Part shown: one piece after another, positions 31,944 to 41,338 of the stretch
Numbering within the stretch: the first letter of the stretch is position 1
How the letters are laid out: each line of letters begins with the position of its first letter
Position numbers and translations under genes: made by a program
Assembly: GCF_003097135.1 (NCBI RefSeq)
Contig: NZ_QEQL01000007.1
Span: 1 to 64,000, forward strand
Reading direction: 5' to 3'
DNA length: 64,000 nucleotides
Source: Pseudomonas sp. URIL14HWK12:I12
Lineage (GTDB): Bacteria; Pseudomonadota; Gammaproteobacteria; Pseudomonadales; Pseudomonadaceae
Notes under the pieces: model-generated
The model's input: the letters and a program-made list of their open reading frames with translations, nothing else
Told to the model about the DNA's origin: nothing
The model's database searches: none

Positions 31944-33290
31944 ATGCTGCATTTGCCCCGCCTTACCTCGCTGGCCTTCACCATCGCCCTTGTGGCTGGC
32001 GCGCCCCTGGCCCGCGCGGCCGAGCCAGCGCCTGCCAAGCCTGCTGCAGCAACCGCGCCGGCGGCTACCGTCACCACCAAAGACCCACTGCCGCTCGATG
32101 AGCTGCGCACCTTCGCCGAGGTGATGGACCGCATCAAGGCCGCATATGTCGAGCCCGTGGATGACAAGACCCTGCTGGAAAACGCCATCAAGGGCATGCT
32201 CAGCAACCTTGACCCGCACTCGGCCTACCTGGGCCCCGAAGAGTTCGCCGAGTTGCAGGAAAGCACCAGCGGTGAATTCGGCGGCCTAGGCATCGAGGTG
32301 GGCGTTGAAGACGGCTTCGTCAAGGTGGTCTCGCCCATCGACGACACCCCGGCCAGCCGCGCCGGCATCCAGGCCGGCGACCTGATCGTGAAGATCAACG
32401 GCCAGCCCACGCGTGGGGCCAGCATGAACGAAGCCGTGGACCGCATGCGCGGCAAGGTCGGCGAAAAAATCACCCTGACGCTGGTTCGCGACGGCGGAAC
32501 GCCGTTCGACGTGACCCTGGCCCGCGCGATCATTCAGGTCAAGAGCGTCAAGGCCCAGTTGCTCGAGGACGGCTACGGCTACCTGCGCATCACTCAGTTC
32601 CAGGTCAAGACCGGCGACGAAGTGGCCAAGGCCCTGGCTCAACTGAAAAAGCAGAACGGCAACAAGAAGCTCAATGGTTTGGTGATGGACCTGCGCAACA
32701 ACCCGGGCGGCGTGCTGCAGGCGGCGGTGCAAACCGCCGACAACTTCCTGACCTCCGGGCTGATCGTCTACACCAAGGGGCGCCTGCCCAACTCCGAGCT
32801 GCGCTTCAATGCCGACCCGGTCGACCAGAGCGAAGGCGTGCCGCTGGTGGTGCTGATCAACGGCGGCAGCGCCTCGGCGTCCGAAATCGTTGCCGGCGCC
32901 CTGCAGGACCAGAAGCGCGCCATCTTGATGGGCACCGACAGCTTCGGCAAAGGGTCGGTGCAAACCGTGCTCCCGCTCACCAACGACCGGGCCCTGAAGC
33001 TCACCACGGCGTTGTATTTCACCCCTAACGGCCGCTCCATCCAGGCCCAGGGCATTACCCCTGACGTCGAAGTGCGCCAGGCCAAGGTCACCGCCGAAAG
33101 CGACAGCGAAAACTTCAAGGAAGCCGACTTGCAGGGCCACCTGGGCAACGGGAACGGCGGTGCTGACCGCCCGACTCGCCAGGCCGTGCCCGGCAGCAGC
33201 AAAAAGGCTCGCCCACAGGACGACGACTTCCAACTCAGCCAGGCCCTGTCGTTGCTCAAGGGCCTGAAGGTAACGCGCGGCAGCAACTGA
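31944..33290 (+). CDS. ctpA: Carboxy-terminal processing protease (S41)
   Basis: 448-aa periplasmic serine protease. It has a signal peptide, a PDZ domain (~100-185, EFGGLGIEVGVEDGFVKVVSP) and an S41 catalytic core with the nucleophile in INGGSASASEIVAGAL (near 312) and the lysine in GTDSFGKGSVQT. An acidic and basic C-terminal extension follows. In P. aeruginosa CtpA acts with LbcA on murein hydrolases (established). Here it directly follows envC and precedes yibQ by one base, a cell-envelope operon. The SD sequence CAGGAG lies 11 bases before the ATG. Confidence 0.94.
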   Translation: MLHLPRLTSLAFTIALVAGAPLARAAEPAPAKPAAATAPAATVTTKDPLPLDELRTFAEVMDRIKAAYVEPVDDKTLLENAIKGMLSNLDPHSAYLGPEEFAELQESTSGEFGGLGIEVGVEDGFVKVVSPIDDTPASRAGIQAGDLIVKINGQPTRGASMNEAVDRMRGKVGEKITLTLVRDGGTPFDVTLARAIIQVKSVKAQLLEDGYGYLRITQFQVKTGDEVAKALAQLKKQNGNKKLNGLVMDLRNNPGGVLQAAVQTADNFLTSGLIVYTKGRLPNSELRFNADPVDQSEGVPLVVLINGGSASASEIVAGALQDQKRAILMGTDSFGKGSVQTVLPLTNDRALKLTTALYFTPNGRSIQAQGITPDVEVRQAKVTAESDSENFKEADLQGHLGNGNGGADRPTRQAVPGSSKKARPQDDDFQLSQALSLLKGLKVTRGSN

Positions 33291-33291
33291 G

Positions 33292-34062
33292 ATGTTGCGT
33301 GCCTGCCTGCTGGCCCTGGCAGCGTTGCTGCTGCCAGGCGCCGCCCATGCCGATGAGCCGCCCAAGCATGCCTACATCGCGCTGATCATCGACGACCTGG
33401 GGCAGAACCTGCCCCGTGATCGCCGTGCTTTGGCGTTGCCGGGGCCAGTGACGCTGGCGGTGATGCCAGACACACCCCACGCGGCCGAGTTCGCCCGTGA
33501 AGCCCACAAGGCGGGTAAAACGGTGATGCTTCACATGCCGATGGACCCCGCCGGCGGGCCCTTCGCGTGGCGGCCTGACCTCCCCATGGCCGAACTCTCT
33601 GACCGGCTTGCCGCCGCGCTCAAGGCCGTGCCCTACGCCGCCGGCATCAACAACCATGAAGGCAGCCGCATGACCGCCCAGCCCGAGGCCATGGCCATGC
33701 TGATGCAAACGCTCCAGCAGCGGGGGTTGTTCTTCATCGATAGCCGCACCAGCGCCAAGACCGTCGCTGCGGCAAAGGCCCAGGCGATCGACCTGGCCAG
33801 CGCCTCGCGGGATGTTTTTCTGGACGACACCCGCACACCCGAAGCCATCAGCGGCCAACTGCAGGCGGCCATCCGGCTTGCGAAAAAGCAGGGCTCTGCG
33901 GTGATGATCGGCCACCCCTACCCGGTGACGCTGGATGTGCTGGAGCGTGAGCTACCGGGGCTGAAGGCGGCGGGCGTTGAGTGGATTCCGATCCGGCAAC
34001 TGATTGCCGAGCGCGGTAACCGGGCGATGGCCGGGCATGGGAAGGATGGGGTTTACCATTAG
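33292..34062 (+). CDS. Divergent polysaccharide deacetylase family protein (YibQ)
   Basis: 256-aa exported protein. The signal peptide is MLRACLLALAALLLPGAAHA. The carbohydrate-esterase-like fold follows with IALIIDDLGQNLPRDRRAL, VMLHMPMDP and FFIDSRTSAKT. The family belongs to the divergent polysaccharide deacetylases (DUF610/YibQ), whose substrate is not established. It begins one base after ctpA, so it is the third gene of the envC-ctpA-yibQ operon conserved in gammaproteobacteria. Confidence 0.92.
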   Translation: MLRACLLALAALLLPGAAHADEPPKHAYIALIIDDLGQNLPRDRRALALPGPVTLAVMPDTPHAAEFAREAHKAGKTVMLHMPMDPAGGPFAWRPDLPMAELSDRLAAALKAVPYAAGINNHEGSRMTAQPEAMAMLMQTLQQRGLFFIDSRTSAKTVAAAKAQAIDLASASRDVFLDDTRTPEAISGQLQAAIRLAKKQGSAVMIGHPYPVTLDVLERELPGLKAAGVEWIPIRQLIAERGNRAMAGHGKDGVYH

Positions 34063-34070
34063 AGCGCCTC

Positions 34071-34149
34071 GTCGCGCGGCGAGCCGCCCTCCCACTTGAT
34101 AAACACCCCTTGGCCGCATTCCCCGTGGGAGGGCGGCTTGCCGCGCGAC
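34071..34149. repeat. Inverted pair of REP elements (BIME)
   Basis: Two head-to-head copies of the ~25-base unit gtgggagggcggct(t/c)gccgcgcgac, at 34071-34095 (minus) and 34125-34149 (plus), separated by 29 bases. They lie between the convergent yibQ and hisF genes and can form one large hairpin. Confidence 0.8.
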
Positions 34150-34163
34150 GCAAACAAGCCCCC

Positions 34164-34934
34164 TCAGCGAACCACGATGCCGCGCGCGGCCATGTAGGCC
34201 TTGGCCTCCGGCACGGTGTACTCGCCAAAATGGAAGATGCTTGCCGCCAGCACCGCGCTCGCGTGGCCTTCGATCACGCCGTCGGCCAGGTGCTGCAGGT
34301 TGCCCACGCCGCCCGAGGCGATCACCGGGATGCCCAGTGCGTCGCTGATGGCCCGGGTGACGCCCAGGTCGAAGCCGCTCTTCATGCCGTCCTGGTCCAT
34401 GCTGGTGAGCAGGATTTCACCGGCGCCCAGGCCTTCCATTTTTTTCGCCCACTCCACGGCGTCCAACCCGGTGGGCTTGCGCCCGCCGTGGGTGAAGATC
34501 TCCCAGCGTGGGGTTTCGCCTGGCCCGGACACCTTTTTCGCGTCGATGGCGACAACGATGCACTGCGAGCCGAAGCGGGCAGCCGCCTCGCCGACGAACT
34601 CGGGGTTGAACACGGCAGCGGTGTTGATCGAGACCTTGTCGGCCCCGGCATTGAGCAGGTTGCGGATATCCTGCACGGTACGTACGCCGCCGCCCACGGT
34701 AAGCGGGATGAACACCTGGCTGGCCATGCGCTCGACGGTGTGGAGCGTGGTGTCGCGGCCATCGACGCTGGCGGTGATGTCCAGGAAGGTGATTTCGTCG
34801 GCGCCCTGCTCGTCGTAGCGGCGCGCGATCTCGACCGGGTCACCGGCATCGCGGATGTTCTCGAACTTCACGCCCTTGACGACCCGGCCGTTGTCCACGT
34901 CCAGGCAAGGAATGATTCGCTTCGCTAAAGCCAT
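34164..34934 (-). CDS. hisF: Imidazole glycerol phosphate synthase, cyclase subunit HisF
   Basis: 256-aa TIM barrel that takes ammonia from HisH and converts PRFAR to imidazole glycerol phosphate and AICAR. The N-terminal RIIPCLDVDNGRVVKGVKF contains catalytic Asp11. GGGVRTVQDI and MDQDGMKSGFDLG (Asp130 region) are present. Last gene of hisB-hisH-hisA-hisF. Confidence 0.97.
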   Translation of the reverse strand: MALAKRIIPCLDVDNGRVVKGVKFENIRDAGDPVEIARRYDEQGADEITFLDITASVDGRDTTLHTVERMASQVFIPLTVGGGVRTVQDIRNLLNAGADKVSINTAAVFNPEFVGEAAARFGSQCIVVAIDAKKVSGPGETPRWEIFTHGGRKPTGLDAVEWAKKMEGLGAGEILLTSMDQDGMKSGFDLGVTRAISDALGIPVIASGGVGNLQHLADGVIEGHASAVLAASIFHFGEYTVPEAKAYMAARGIVVR

Positions 34935-34961
34935 GCTGCAAGCCTCCGGGGCGGTTACCGG

Positions 34962-35696
34962 TTACGCGTAGTTATCGCAGAACGCCTGAGCCTCGGCGAC
35001 GTCGAGGGTACCCTCGTAGATCGCGCGGCCGGTGATGGCGCCGATGATGCCCGGGGTGTTGGCCTTGAGCAGTGTTTCGATGTCGCCCAGGTTGTGGATG
35101 CCGCCGGAGGCGATCACCGGAATGCGGGTCGCTTCGGCCAGCGCCTTGGTGAAGGGCACGTTGCAGCCCTGCATCATGCCGTCCTTGGCGATGTCGGTGT
35201 AGACGATCGCCGAGACGCCATCGGCTTCGAAGCGGCGCGCCAGGTCGATCACCTGCACGCTGCTGACCTCGGCCCAACCGTCGGTGGCGACGAAGCCGTC
35301 TTTGGCGTCCAGGCCGACGATCACCTTGCCGGGGAACGCCTTGCAGGCTTCGGTCACGAACTCGGGCTGCTTGACCGCCTTGGTGCCGATGATCACGTAG
35401 CTGACGCCCGCACGTACGTAGTGCTCGATGGTCTCCAGCGACCGGATGCCGCCGCCGATCTGGATCGGCAGGTTCGGGTAGCGCTGGGCAATGGCGGTGA
35501 CCACTTCGCCGTTGACCGGCTGGCCCTCGAACGCGCCATTGAGGTCAACCAGGTGCAGGCGGCGGCAGCCGGCGTCGACCCACTTGGCGGCCATGCTCAC
35601 AGGGTCATCGGAAAACACCGTGGAGTCTTCCATGCGGCCTTGGCGCAGGCGCACGCAGGCACCGTCTTTGAGGTCGATTGCGGGGATGATCAGCAT
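34962..35696 (-). CDS. hisA: Phosphoribosylformimino-AICAR-P isomerase HisA
   Basis: 244-aa TIM barrel catalysing the Amadori rearrangement of ProFAR to PRFAR. MLIIPAIDLKDGACVRLRQG carries the catalytic Asp8. The second acid is in YTDIAKDGMMQG, and the phosphate loop is GGGIRS. Lies 15 bases after hisH and 27 bases before hisF in the same operon. Confidence 0.97.
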   Translation of the reverse strand: MLIIPAIDLKDGACVRLRQGRMEDSTVFSDDPVSMAAKWVDAGCRRLHLVDLNGAFEGQPVNGEVVTAIAQRYPNLPIQIGGGIRSLETIEHYVRAGVSYVIIGTKAVKQPEFVTEACKAFPGKVIVGLDAKDGFVATDGWAEVSSVQVIDLARRFEADGVSAIVYTDIAKDGMMQGCNVPFTKALAEATRIPVIASGGIHNLGDIETLLKANTPGIIGAITGRAIYEGTLDVAEAQAFCDNYA

Positions 35697-35711
35697 AAGA
35701 ATTCCTTTGGA

Positions 35712-36350
35712 TTACCAGCGGCCATCCCAAGCGATGAAGTTCTGCAACAGTTGCAGGCCATGGGTGTGGCTTTTCTCGGGGTGGAACTGCACGGCGAAGC
35801 GCGAGCCGTCGGCCAGCGCGGCGGCGAAGTCGAGGCCGTAGTGGCCACGGCCGACGACCTGGCCGGCCTTGGCGGCCTCGATGTAGTAGCTGTGCACGAA
35901 ATAGAAACGGGCACGGTCGGGAATGCTGTGCCACAGCGGGTGGTCGACCGCCAGGGAAACCTCGTTCCAGCCCATGTGCGGCACTTTCAAGTGCTCGCCG
36001 TCCTCATGCAGGCCCTTGCCGAAGAAGCGCACCTTGCCAGGGAACAGGCCGATGCAGTCGACACCGTCGTTCTCCTCGCTGTGGTCCAGCAGCGCCTGCA
36101 TGCCGACGCAGATGCCCAGGAACGGGCGATCCTGGCTGACCTCGCGCACCAGCGCATCGAAGCCCAGCCGGCGGATCTCGGCCATGCAGTCGCGAATCGC
36201 GCCCACACCGGGGAACACCACGCGGTCAGCCTCGCGGATCACCGCAGCGTCGCTGGTGACCAGCACCTTGCCCGCGCCCACGTGCTCCAGCGCCTTGGCC
36301 ACCGAGTGCAGGTTGCCCATGCCGTAGTCGATCACCGCTACCGTTTGCAT
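35712..36350 (-). CDS. hisH: Imidazole glycerol phosphate synthase, glutaminase subunit HisH
   Basis: 212-aa class I glutamine amidotransferase supplying ammonia to HisF. The catalytic Cys is in FLGICVGMQALLD (near residue 84), and the His/Glu are in VQFHPEKSHTHG. The start MQTVAVIDYGMGNLHS at 36350 shares its A with the TGA of hisB; a GTG one codon earlier is also possible. Confidence 0.96.
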   Translation of the reverse strand: MQTVAVIDYGMGNLHSVAKALEHVGAGKVLVTSDAAVIREADRVVFPGVGAIRDCMAEIRRLGFDALVREVSQDRPFLGICVGMQALLDHSEENDGVDCIGLFPGKVRFFGKGLHEDGEHLKVPHMGWNEVSLAVDHPLWHSIPDRARFYFVHSYYIEAAKAGQVVGRGHYGLDFAAALADGSRFAVQFHPEKSHTHGLQLLQNFIAWDGRW

Positions 36351-36943
36351 CACAGCACGCCTTTGGTGGAGGGCATCTGCCCGGCCATGCGCTCATCGAC
36401 TTCCACAGCCATGCGCAGGGCACGGCCAAAGGCCTTGAACACGGTTTCGATCTGATGGTGGGTGTTGATGCCACGCAGGTTGTCGATGTGCAGGGTGACC
36501 TGGGCGTGGTTGACGAAACCCTGGAAGAATTCCTGGAACAGGTCGACGTCGAAGCGCCCCACCACGGCGCGGGTGTACGGCACGTGCATCTGCAACCCGG
36601 GGCGGCCGGAGAAATCGATCACCACGCGCGAGAGCGCTTCGTCGAGCGGCACGTAGGCATGGCCATAGCGGCGGATGCCCTTCTTGTCGCCGACCGCCTG
36701 GGCGAACGCCTTGCCCAGCGTGATACCGACGTCTTCGACGGTGTGGTGGTCATCGATGGCAAGGTCGCCCTTGCACTCGATGTCGAGGTCGATCAGCCCG
36801 TGGCGGGCGATCTGGTCGAGCATGTGCTCAAGAAAAGGCACACCGATATCGAACCGGGCCTTACCAGTGCCATCCAGGTTGATCGAGGCTTTGATCTGGG
36901 TTTCCAGGGTGTTGCGCTCGACGAACGCCTTACGTTCGGCCAT
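36350..36943 (-). CDS. hisB: Imidazoleglycerol-phosphate dehydratase HisB
   Basis: 197-aa monofunctional Mn-dependent dehydratase. Metal-binding motifs are DDHHTVEDVGI and NTHHQIETVFKA near the C-terminus. The start MAERKAFVERNT at 36943 has GGAG 6 bases upstream. First gene of hisBHAF; it overlaps hisH by one base. No bifunctional phosphatase domain, as usual in Pseudomonas. Confidence 0.97.
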   Translation of the reverse strand: MAERKAFVERNTLETQIKASINLDGTGKARFDIGVPFLEHMLDQIARHGLIDLDIECKGDLAIDDHHTVEDVGITLGKAFAQAVGDKKGIRRYGHAYVPLDEALSRVVIDFSGRPGLQMHVPYTRAVVGRFDVDLFQEFFQGFVNHAQVTLHIDNLRGINTHHQIETVFKAFGRALRMAVEVDERMAGQMPSTKGVL

Positions 36944-37015
36944 CACCAGCTCCGCAAAGAATCAAGGGCGAAAAGGCGGGCAGTATACGGCGTGAGAGGC
37001 CTGCATGCAGCAGGA

Positions 37016-37049
37016 TTTCCCCGACGCGCAGGGCTGCGCGTCGGGGAAA
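37016..37049. terminator. Perfect 15-base inverted repeat after the OFA transporter gene
   Basis: TTTCCCCGACGCGCA-n4-TGCGCGTCGGGGAAA. A strong stem directly downstream of the minus-strand transporter gene, with only a short T-tract. Confidence 0.65.
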
Positions 37050-37055
37050 GGCGGG

Positions 37056-38702
37056 TCAGAACAGTACAGCGACCTTCTGCAGGGTGACGATCACACCCCA
37101 GGCCAGCGGAATGCCCACGGCCAGCCAGGCCAGGATCACCACCGGCCAGGTGCCGGAAGCGGCGTGCCATTCCAGCACGTTGGCTGAGCCTGCAGCCTTG
37201 TCATGGCTCAATGCGCGCTCGGCAGCGAGCTGCTCGTCGCTCATGAAGTACTTGTCGGCAACCGGGCGCACCAGGGCGTTGCAGATAAAGCCCAGCACCA
37301 GCAGGCCTACCAGGATGTACAACGTCTTGTCGTACACCGCCGACGGCGGCACGCCGATCGACAGCTGGTATTCACGCAGGTAGTTCACCAACACCGGGCC
37401 AAGCACGCCGGCAGCGGCCCAGGCGGTCAGCAGGCGGCCGTGGATCGCGCCAACCATCTGGGTGCCGAACAGGTCGGCCAGGTAAGCAGGCACAGTGGCG
37501 AAGCCGCCGCCGTACATCGACAGGATGATGCAGAACGCACCTACGAACAGCGCGACGTTGCCCAGGTGGCCAAGGTTCGGCACCAGGCCGTAGAGCGCGG
37601 CGCCCAGGGCGAAGAACACGAAGTAGGTGTACTTGCGGCCGATGTAGTCGGAGAACGAGGCCCAGAAGAAGCGGCCGCCAATGTTGAACAGGCTCAACAG
37701 GCCAGTGAAGCCTGCGGCGATCGCAGCCACTTGCTTGAGCTGGTCGGGCGACAGTTCCTTGAACGACAGGGTGGTACCGATCAGCTGGCCACCGAACACT
37801 TCCTGCAACAGCGGCGAAGCCATGCCCAGAATGCCGATACCGGCCGACACGTTCAGGCACAGCACCAGCCACACCAGGGCGAACTGCGGGGTTTTCCAGG
37901 CAACGCTCACGTGGACGTGGCGATCGGTGATCATGGTGTTGCCGGCCTTCTTGACCGGGGGCACCCAGCCTTCAGGCTTCCAGCCGGTCGGCGGCACACG
38001 GTAGGTCAGCGCACCACCGAGCATGAACACGAAGTAGATCACGGCCATTACGGCGAAGGTTTGCCATACGCCGGCCACGCCTGGGGCAGCGAAGTGGCCC
38101 ATCAGTGCGGTCGCCAGCGGCGCCCCGACCATTGCACCACCGCCGAAGCCCATGATGGCCATGCCGGTCGCCATGCCGCGGCGGTCGGGGAACCATTTGA
38201 TCAGGGTCGACACGGGCGAGATGTAGCCAAGGCCTAGCCCGATACCGCCGATCACGCCCGAGCCGATCCACATCAACCAGATCTGGTGGGTATAGACGCC
38301 CAGCGCCGAGAGCAGCAGGCCGCCGCACCAGCAAGCAGCGGAAACCACACCCGCCTTGCGCGGCCCGGCGTGTTCCAGCCAGCCGCCCCAGATGGCTGCC
38401 GAGCAACCCAGGAAGATGAAGAACAGGGTGTAGACCCAGCCCAGCATGGAGATCTGCCAGTCACAGGTGCTAGCGAACACTTGGCTGATGAAGTCCATTT
38501 CTGCAGGGCAGGCCGTTCCTACGGCCTTCGACAGCGGCAGCCAGAAGACCGAGAAGCCATAGGCCATGCCGATGCACAGGTGAATCGCCAAGGCCGCCGG
38601 TGGCACCAGCCAACGGTTGAAGCCCGGCCGGGCGATGATGCGTTCCTTGGACAGGAACGAAGGCTGGGTGGCGTGGCCGCCACCCGGAACGCTTGCGCTC
38701 AT
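37056..38702 (-). CDS. OFA-type MFS transporter with fused C-terminal small-subunit helix
   Basis: 548-aa major facilitator of the oxalate/formate antiporter (OFA) family. Twelve hydrophobic helices are visible; conserved pieces include YISPVSTLIKWFPDRRGMATG and GGRFFWASFSDYIGRKYTY. After the MFS core the protein continues ~60 residues into an extra hydrophobic segment (WPVVILAWLAVGIPLAWGVI), resembling the 'MFS transporter small subunit' that is often a separate short gene. The substrate (probably a small carboxylate) cannot be told from sequence. Single gene beside hisB. Confidence 0.85.
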   Translation of the reverse strand: MSASVPGGGHATQPSFLSKERIIARPGFNRWLVPPAALAIHLCIGMAYGFSVFWLPLSKAVGTACPAEMDFISQVFASTCDWQISMLGWVYTLFFIFLGCSAAIWGGWLEHAGPRKAGVVSAACWCGGLLLSALGVYTHQIWLMWIGSGVIGGIGLGLGYISPVSTLIKWFPDRRGMATGMAIMGFGGGAMVGAPLATALMGHFAAPGVAGVWQTFAVMAVIYFVFMLGGALTYRVPPTGWKPEGWVPPVKKAGNTMITDRHVHVSVAWKTPQFALVWLVLCLNVSAGIGILGMASPLLQEVFGGQLIGTTLSFKELSPDQLKQVAAIAAGFTGLLSLFNIGGRFFWASFSDYIGRKYTYFVFFALGAALYGLVPNLGHLGNVALFVGAFCIILSMYGGGFATVPAYLADLFGTQMVGAIHGRLLTAWAAAGVLGPVLVNYLREYQLSIGVPPSAVYDKTLYILVGLLVLGFICNALVRPVADKYFMSDEQLAAERALSHDKAAGSANVLEWHAASGTWPVVILAWLAVGIPLAWGVIVTLQKVAVLF

Positions 38703-39106
38703 TTTGTAATACCCCCAGTGAGTTTTGGCTTAGCAGCACGAAAGCAGCCCACGACCTTCTCTGCACGCAAGGCGGTGGTCGTTCTTTTATCGGCAGGCTT
38801 TGGAAAAACGCGACATGCTGTCGCATCGAATGCTGCAAGCGGGCGGGAGGGTAACACTTGCGCCGGTCATTGAAGTCATTTCGACATCACCTTTTTTATT
38901 GTTTCTGTGATGGTGTTAACCCGCGGTTCAGCCGCGGGCGTATAGCCTCCCACCCAGCGTAGCCGAGCCTGCGCAGCGTCCGGCCGCAATGAACCGGTGA
39001 AGCCGCTGTCAGACCAGCGAGCCGCGCGCCATGGTTTTAACCCTGATGGCGCACCGCCTATACTGGGCCGCTCTCGAAATACACACTCTCTCTCAAGGAC
39101 ACGCCC
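38703..39106. other. Intergenic region between the OFA transporter and asmA
   Basis: 404 bases without a gene. It holds a small hairpin (CCCGCGG-ttcag-CCGCGGG, 38921-38939) and a possible -10 box TATACT at 39059-39064, 43 bases before the asmA ATG. Nothing else recognised. Confidence 0.5.
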
Positions 39107-41338
39107 ATGAAAGCGTTCGGCAAAATCCTGGGGATCTTCGTGCTCGGTTTGCTGGTGATCCTGGTGGCACTGGGCTTTGCCCTGACGCACCTGTTCGATC
39201 CCAACGACTACAAGGACGAGATTCGCCAACTGGCCCGGGACAAAGCCCACGTGGAGCTGACCCTCAAGGGCGACATCGGCTGGAGCCTGTTCCCCTGGCT
39301 GGGCCTGGAGCTGCACGATGCCAGCGTCGCCACCTTGCAGGCGCCCGACAAACCCTTCGCCGACCTGCAGATGCTCGGCCTGTCGGTGCGCGTGCTGCCG
39401 CTGCTGCGCAAACAGGTGCAGATGAGCGACATCCGCGTCGACGGCCTGAACCTGAAGCTGGCCCGCGACGCCAACGGCCACGGCAACTGGGAAGACATCG
39501 GCAAGCCCCTGGAAACCGCCGAAGCCCCGGCCAGCGAGCCCGGGGCAGCCCAAACGCCCGCCCCTGCCGAGCAACCGCGCCAGCCTGCCAGCAGCGGCCG
39601 GCGCATGAAGCTCGACATCGACAGCCTCACGGTGAACAACGCCACCGTCACCTATAGCGATGAACAAACCGGCCGTAACTACACCGCCGAAAGCATCCAG
39701 CTGAGCACCGGCGCGGTGCACGAGGGCGCGAGCATCCCACTCAAGCTCACTGCTTTCGTGGGCACCAACCTGCCACAGATGCGCGCGCGCACTGAGCTGG
39801 CCGGCCAGGTTCGCTACGACACCGCGCTCAAGCGCTACCAGCTCGAAGACATGCGCCTGTCTGGCGAAGTGTCGGGCGACCCGCTGCAAGGCAAGACCGT
39901 GACCTTCTCGACCCAGGGCCAACTGCTGGTCGACCTGGCCGCCCATGTGGCGGACTGGAGCAACCTCAAGCTCTCGGCCAACCAACTGCGCGCCCTCGGC
40001 GAGCTGCACCTGCGCAACCTCGACAGCGACCCGCAATTGAGCGGTGCACTGTCGATCGCTCAGTTCGACCTGCGTGCGTTCCTCGATGGCATCGCCCAGC
40101 CGCTGCCGGCAATGGCCGACGCAACTACCCTGGGCCAAGTGGAGCTGGTGGCACGCTTGCAGGCGTCGCGCAACAGCCTGGCGCTGGAAGACCTGACCGC
40201 CAAGCTCGACGGCAGCACGTTCAATGGCCGCCTGGCGGTGGATGACATCGCTCGCCAGGCACTGCGCGTGCAGCTCAAGGCCGACAGCTTCAACGCCGAC
40301 CGCTACCTGCCACCGCAAAGCAAGGACGCCCAAGGCCAGAGCGCGGCCCGCCAGGCCGAAGTCGACAGCACCGAGCAGGCGGCCCTGGGCGCCGGCACCG
40401 GCCCACTGCCCGATAAACCCAGCAAGGGCGCCTGGAGCGACGATCGCCTGTTCCCCATCGAAACCCTGCGCGGGGTCGACCTCCAGGCAGAACTCGCCTT
40501 CGGCAAGCTGACACTGAAGAACCTGGCCATACAGAACGCTGGCCTGAAGGTACAGAGCCAAGGTGGCCTGGCGACCTTGCAGACCCTCACTGGTGAGTTG
40601 GCCCACGGCAGCTTCGAAACCCACGGCACCCTCGACGTGCGCCCCGAGGTGCCCAAGCTGGCACTGCAAAGCCAAGTCAAGCGGGTGCCGGTGGAGCTGG
40701 TGCTCAAGGCCCGCGACCCGCAGCCACCGTTGCGTGGTGAGCTGGACCTGACCAGCAACCTCACCGCCAGCGGCAACAGCCAGAAGGCCCTGATCGACAC
40801 CCTTACCGGCACCGCGCGCTTCAACCTGGCCAACGGTGTGCTGGTCAACGCCAACCTCGAGCAACAGCTGTGCCGGGGCATCGCTACCTTGAACCAGAAG
40901 AGCCTGAGCAGTGAGCCTCGCGCCAAGGACACCCCCTTCCGCCAGCTCAGCGGCAACTTGAGCTTCCAGAACGGCGTGGCCAGCAACCCCGACCTCAAGG
41001 CCGCTATCCCGGGCCTGACGGTCAATGGCCAGGGCGACTTGGACCTGCGCGTGCTGGGCATGGACTACACCCTTGGGGTGACCGTCGAAGGCGACAAGAG
41101 CGACATGCCCGACCCGGCGTGCCAAGTGAACGAGCGCTTCGCCAATGTCGAGGTGCCTATTCGCTGCCGTGGCCCGCTGGAGCTGGGCGCCAAGGCCTGC
41201 CGGATCGACCGCGAAGGCATGGCCAGCGTGGGCGCGCAGCTGCTGCGCAACCGCGTTGAAGACAAGATCGACGAAAAACTCGGCGACAAGGTCAGCCCGC
41301 AGGTGCGTGATGCGATCAAGGGGCTTTTCAAACGATGA
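39107..41338 (+). CDS. AsmA family protein
   Basis: 743-aa envelope protein of the AsmA/TamB-like bridge family, linked to phospholipid transport and outer-membrane homeostasis. A signal anchor (ILGIFVLGLLVILVALGFAL) leads to the AsmA N-terminal block FDPNDYKDEIRQLARDKAHVEL. An AsmA_2-type C-terminal region follows (FNLANGVLVNANLEQQLCRG, FRQLSGNLSFQNGV). The length fits the single AsmA of pseudomonads. Its stop overlaps the mutY ATG by 4 bases, so the order asmA-mutY-yggX is one operon. Confidence 0.93.
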   Translation: MKAFGKILGIFVLGLLVILVALGFALTHLFDPNDYKDEIRQLARDKAHVELTLKGDIGWSLFPWLGLELHDASVATLQAPDKPFADLQMLGLSVRVLPLLRKQVQMSDIRVDGLNLKLARDANGHGNWEDIGKPLETAEAPASEPGAAQTPAPAEQPRQPASSGRRMKLDIDSLTVNNATVTYSDEQTGRNYTAESIQLSTGAVHEGASIPLKLTAFVGTNLPQMRARTELAGQVRYDTALKRYQLEDMRLSGEVSGDPLQGKTVTFSTQGQLLVDLAAHVADWSNLKLSANQLRALGELHLRNLDSDPQLSGALSIAQFDLRAFLDGIAQPLPAMADATTLGQVELVARLQASRNSLALEDLTAKLDGSTFNGRLAVDDIARQALRVQLKADSFNADRYLPPQSKDAQGQSAARQAEVDSTEQAALGAGTGPLPDKPSKGAWSDDRLFPIETLRGVDLQAELAFGKLTLKNLAIQNAGLKVQSQGGLATLQTLTGELAHGSFETHGTLDVRPEVPKLALQSQVKRVPVELVLKARDPQPPLRGELDLTSNLTASGNSQKALIDTLTGTARFNLANGVLVNANLEQQLCRGIATLNQKSLSSEPRAKDTPFRQLSGNLSFQNGVASNPDLKAAIPGLTVNGQGDLDLRVLGMDYTLGVTVEGDKSDMPDPACQVNERFANVEVPIRCRGPLELGAKACRIDREGMASVGAQLLRNRVEDKIDEKLGDKVSPQVRDAIKGLFKR

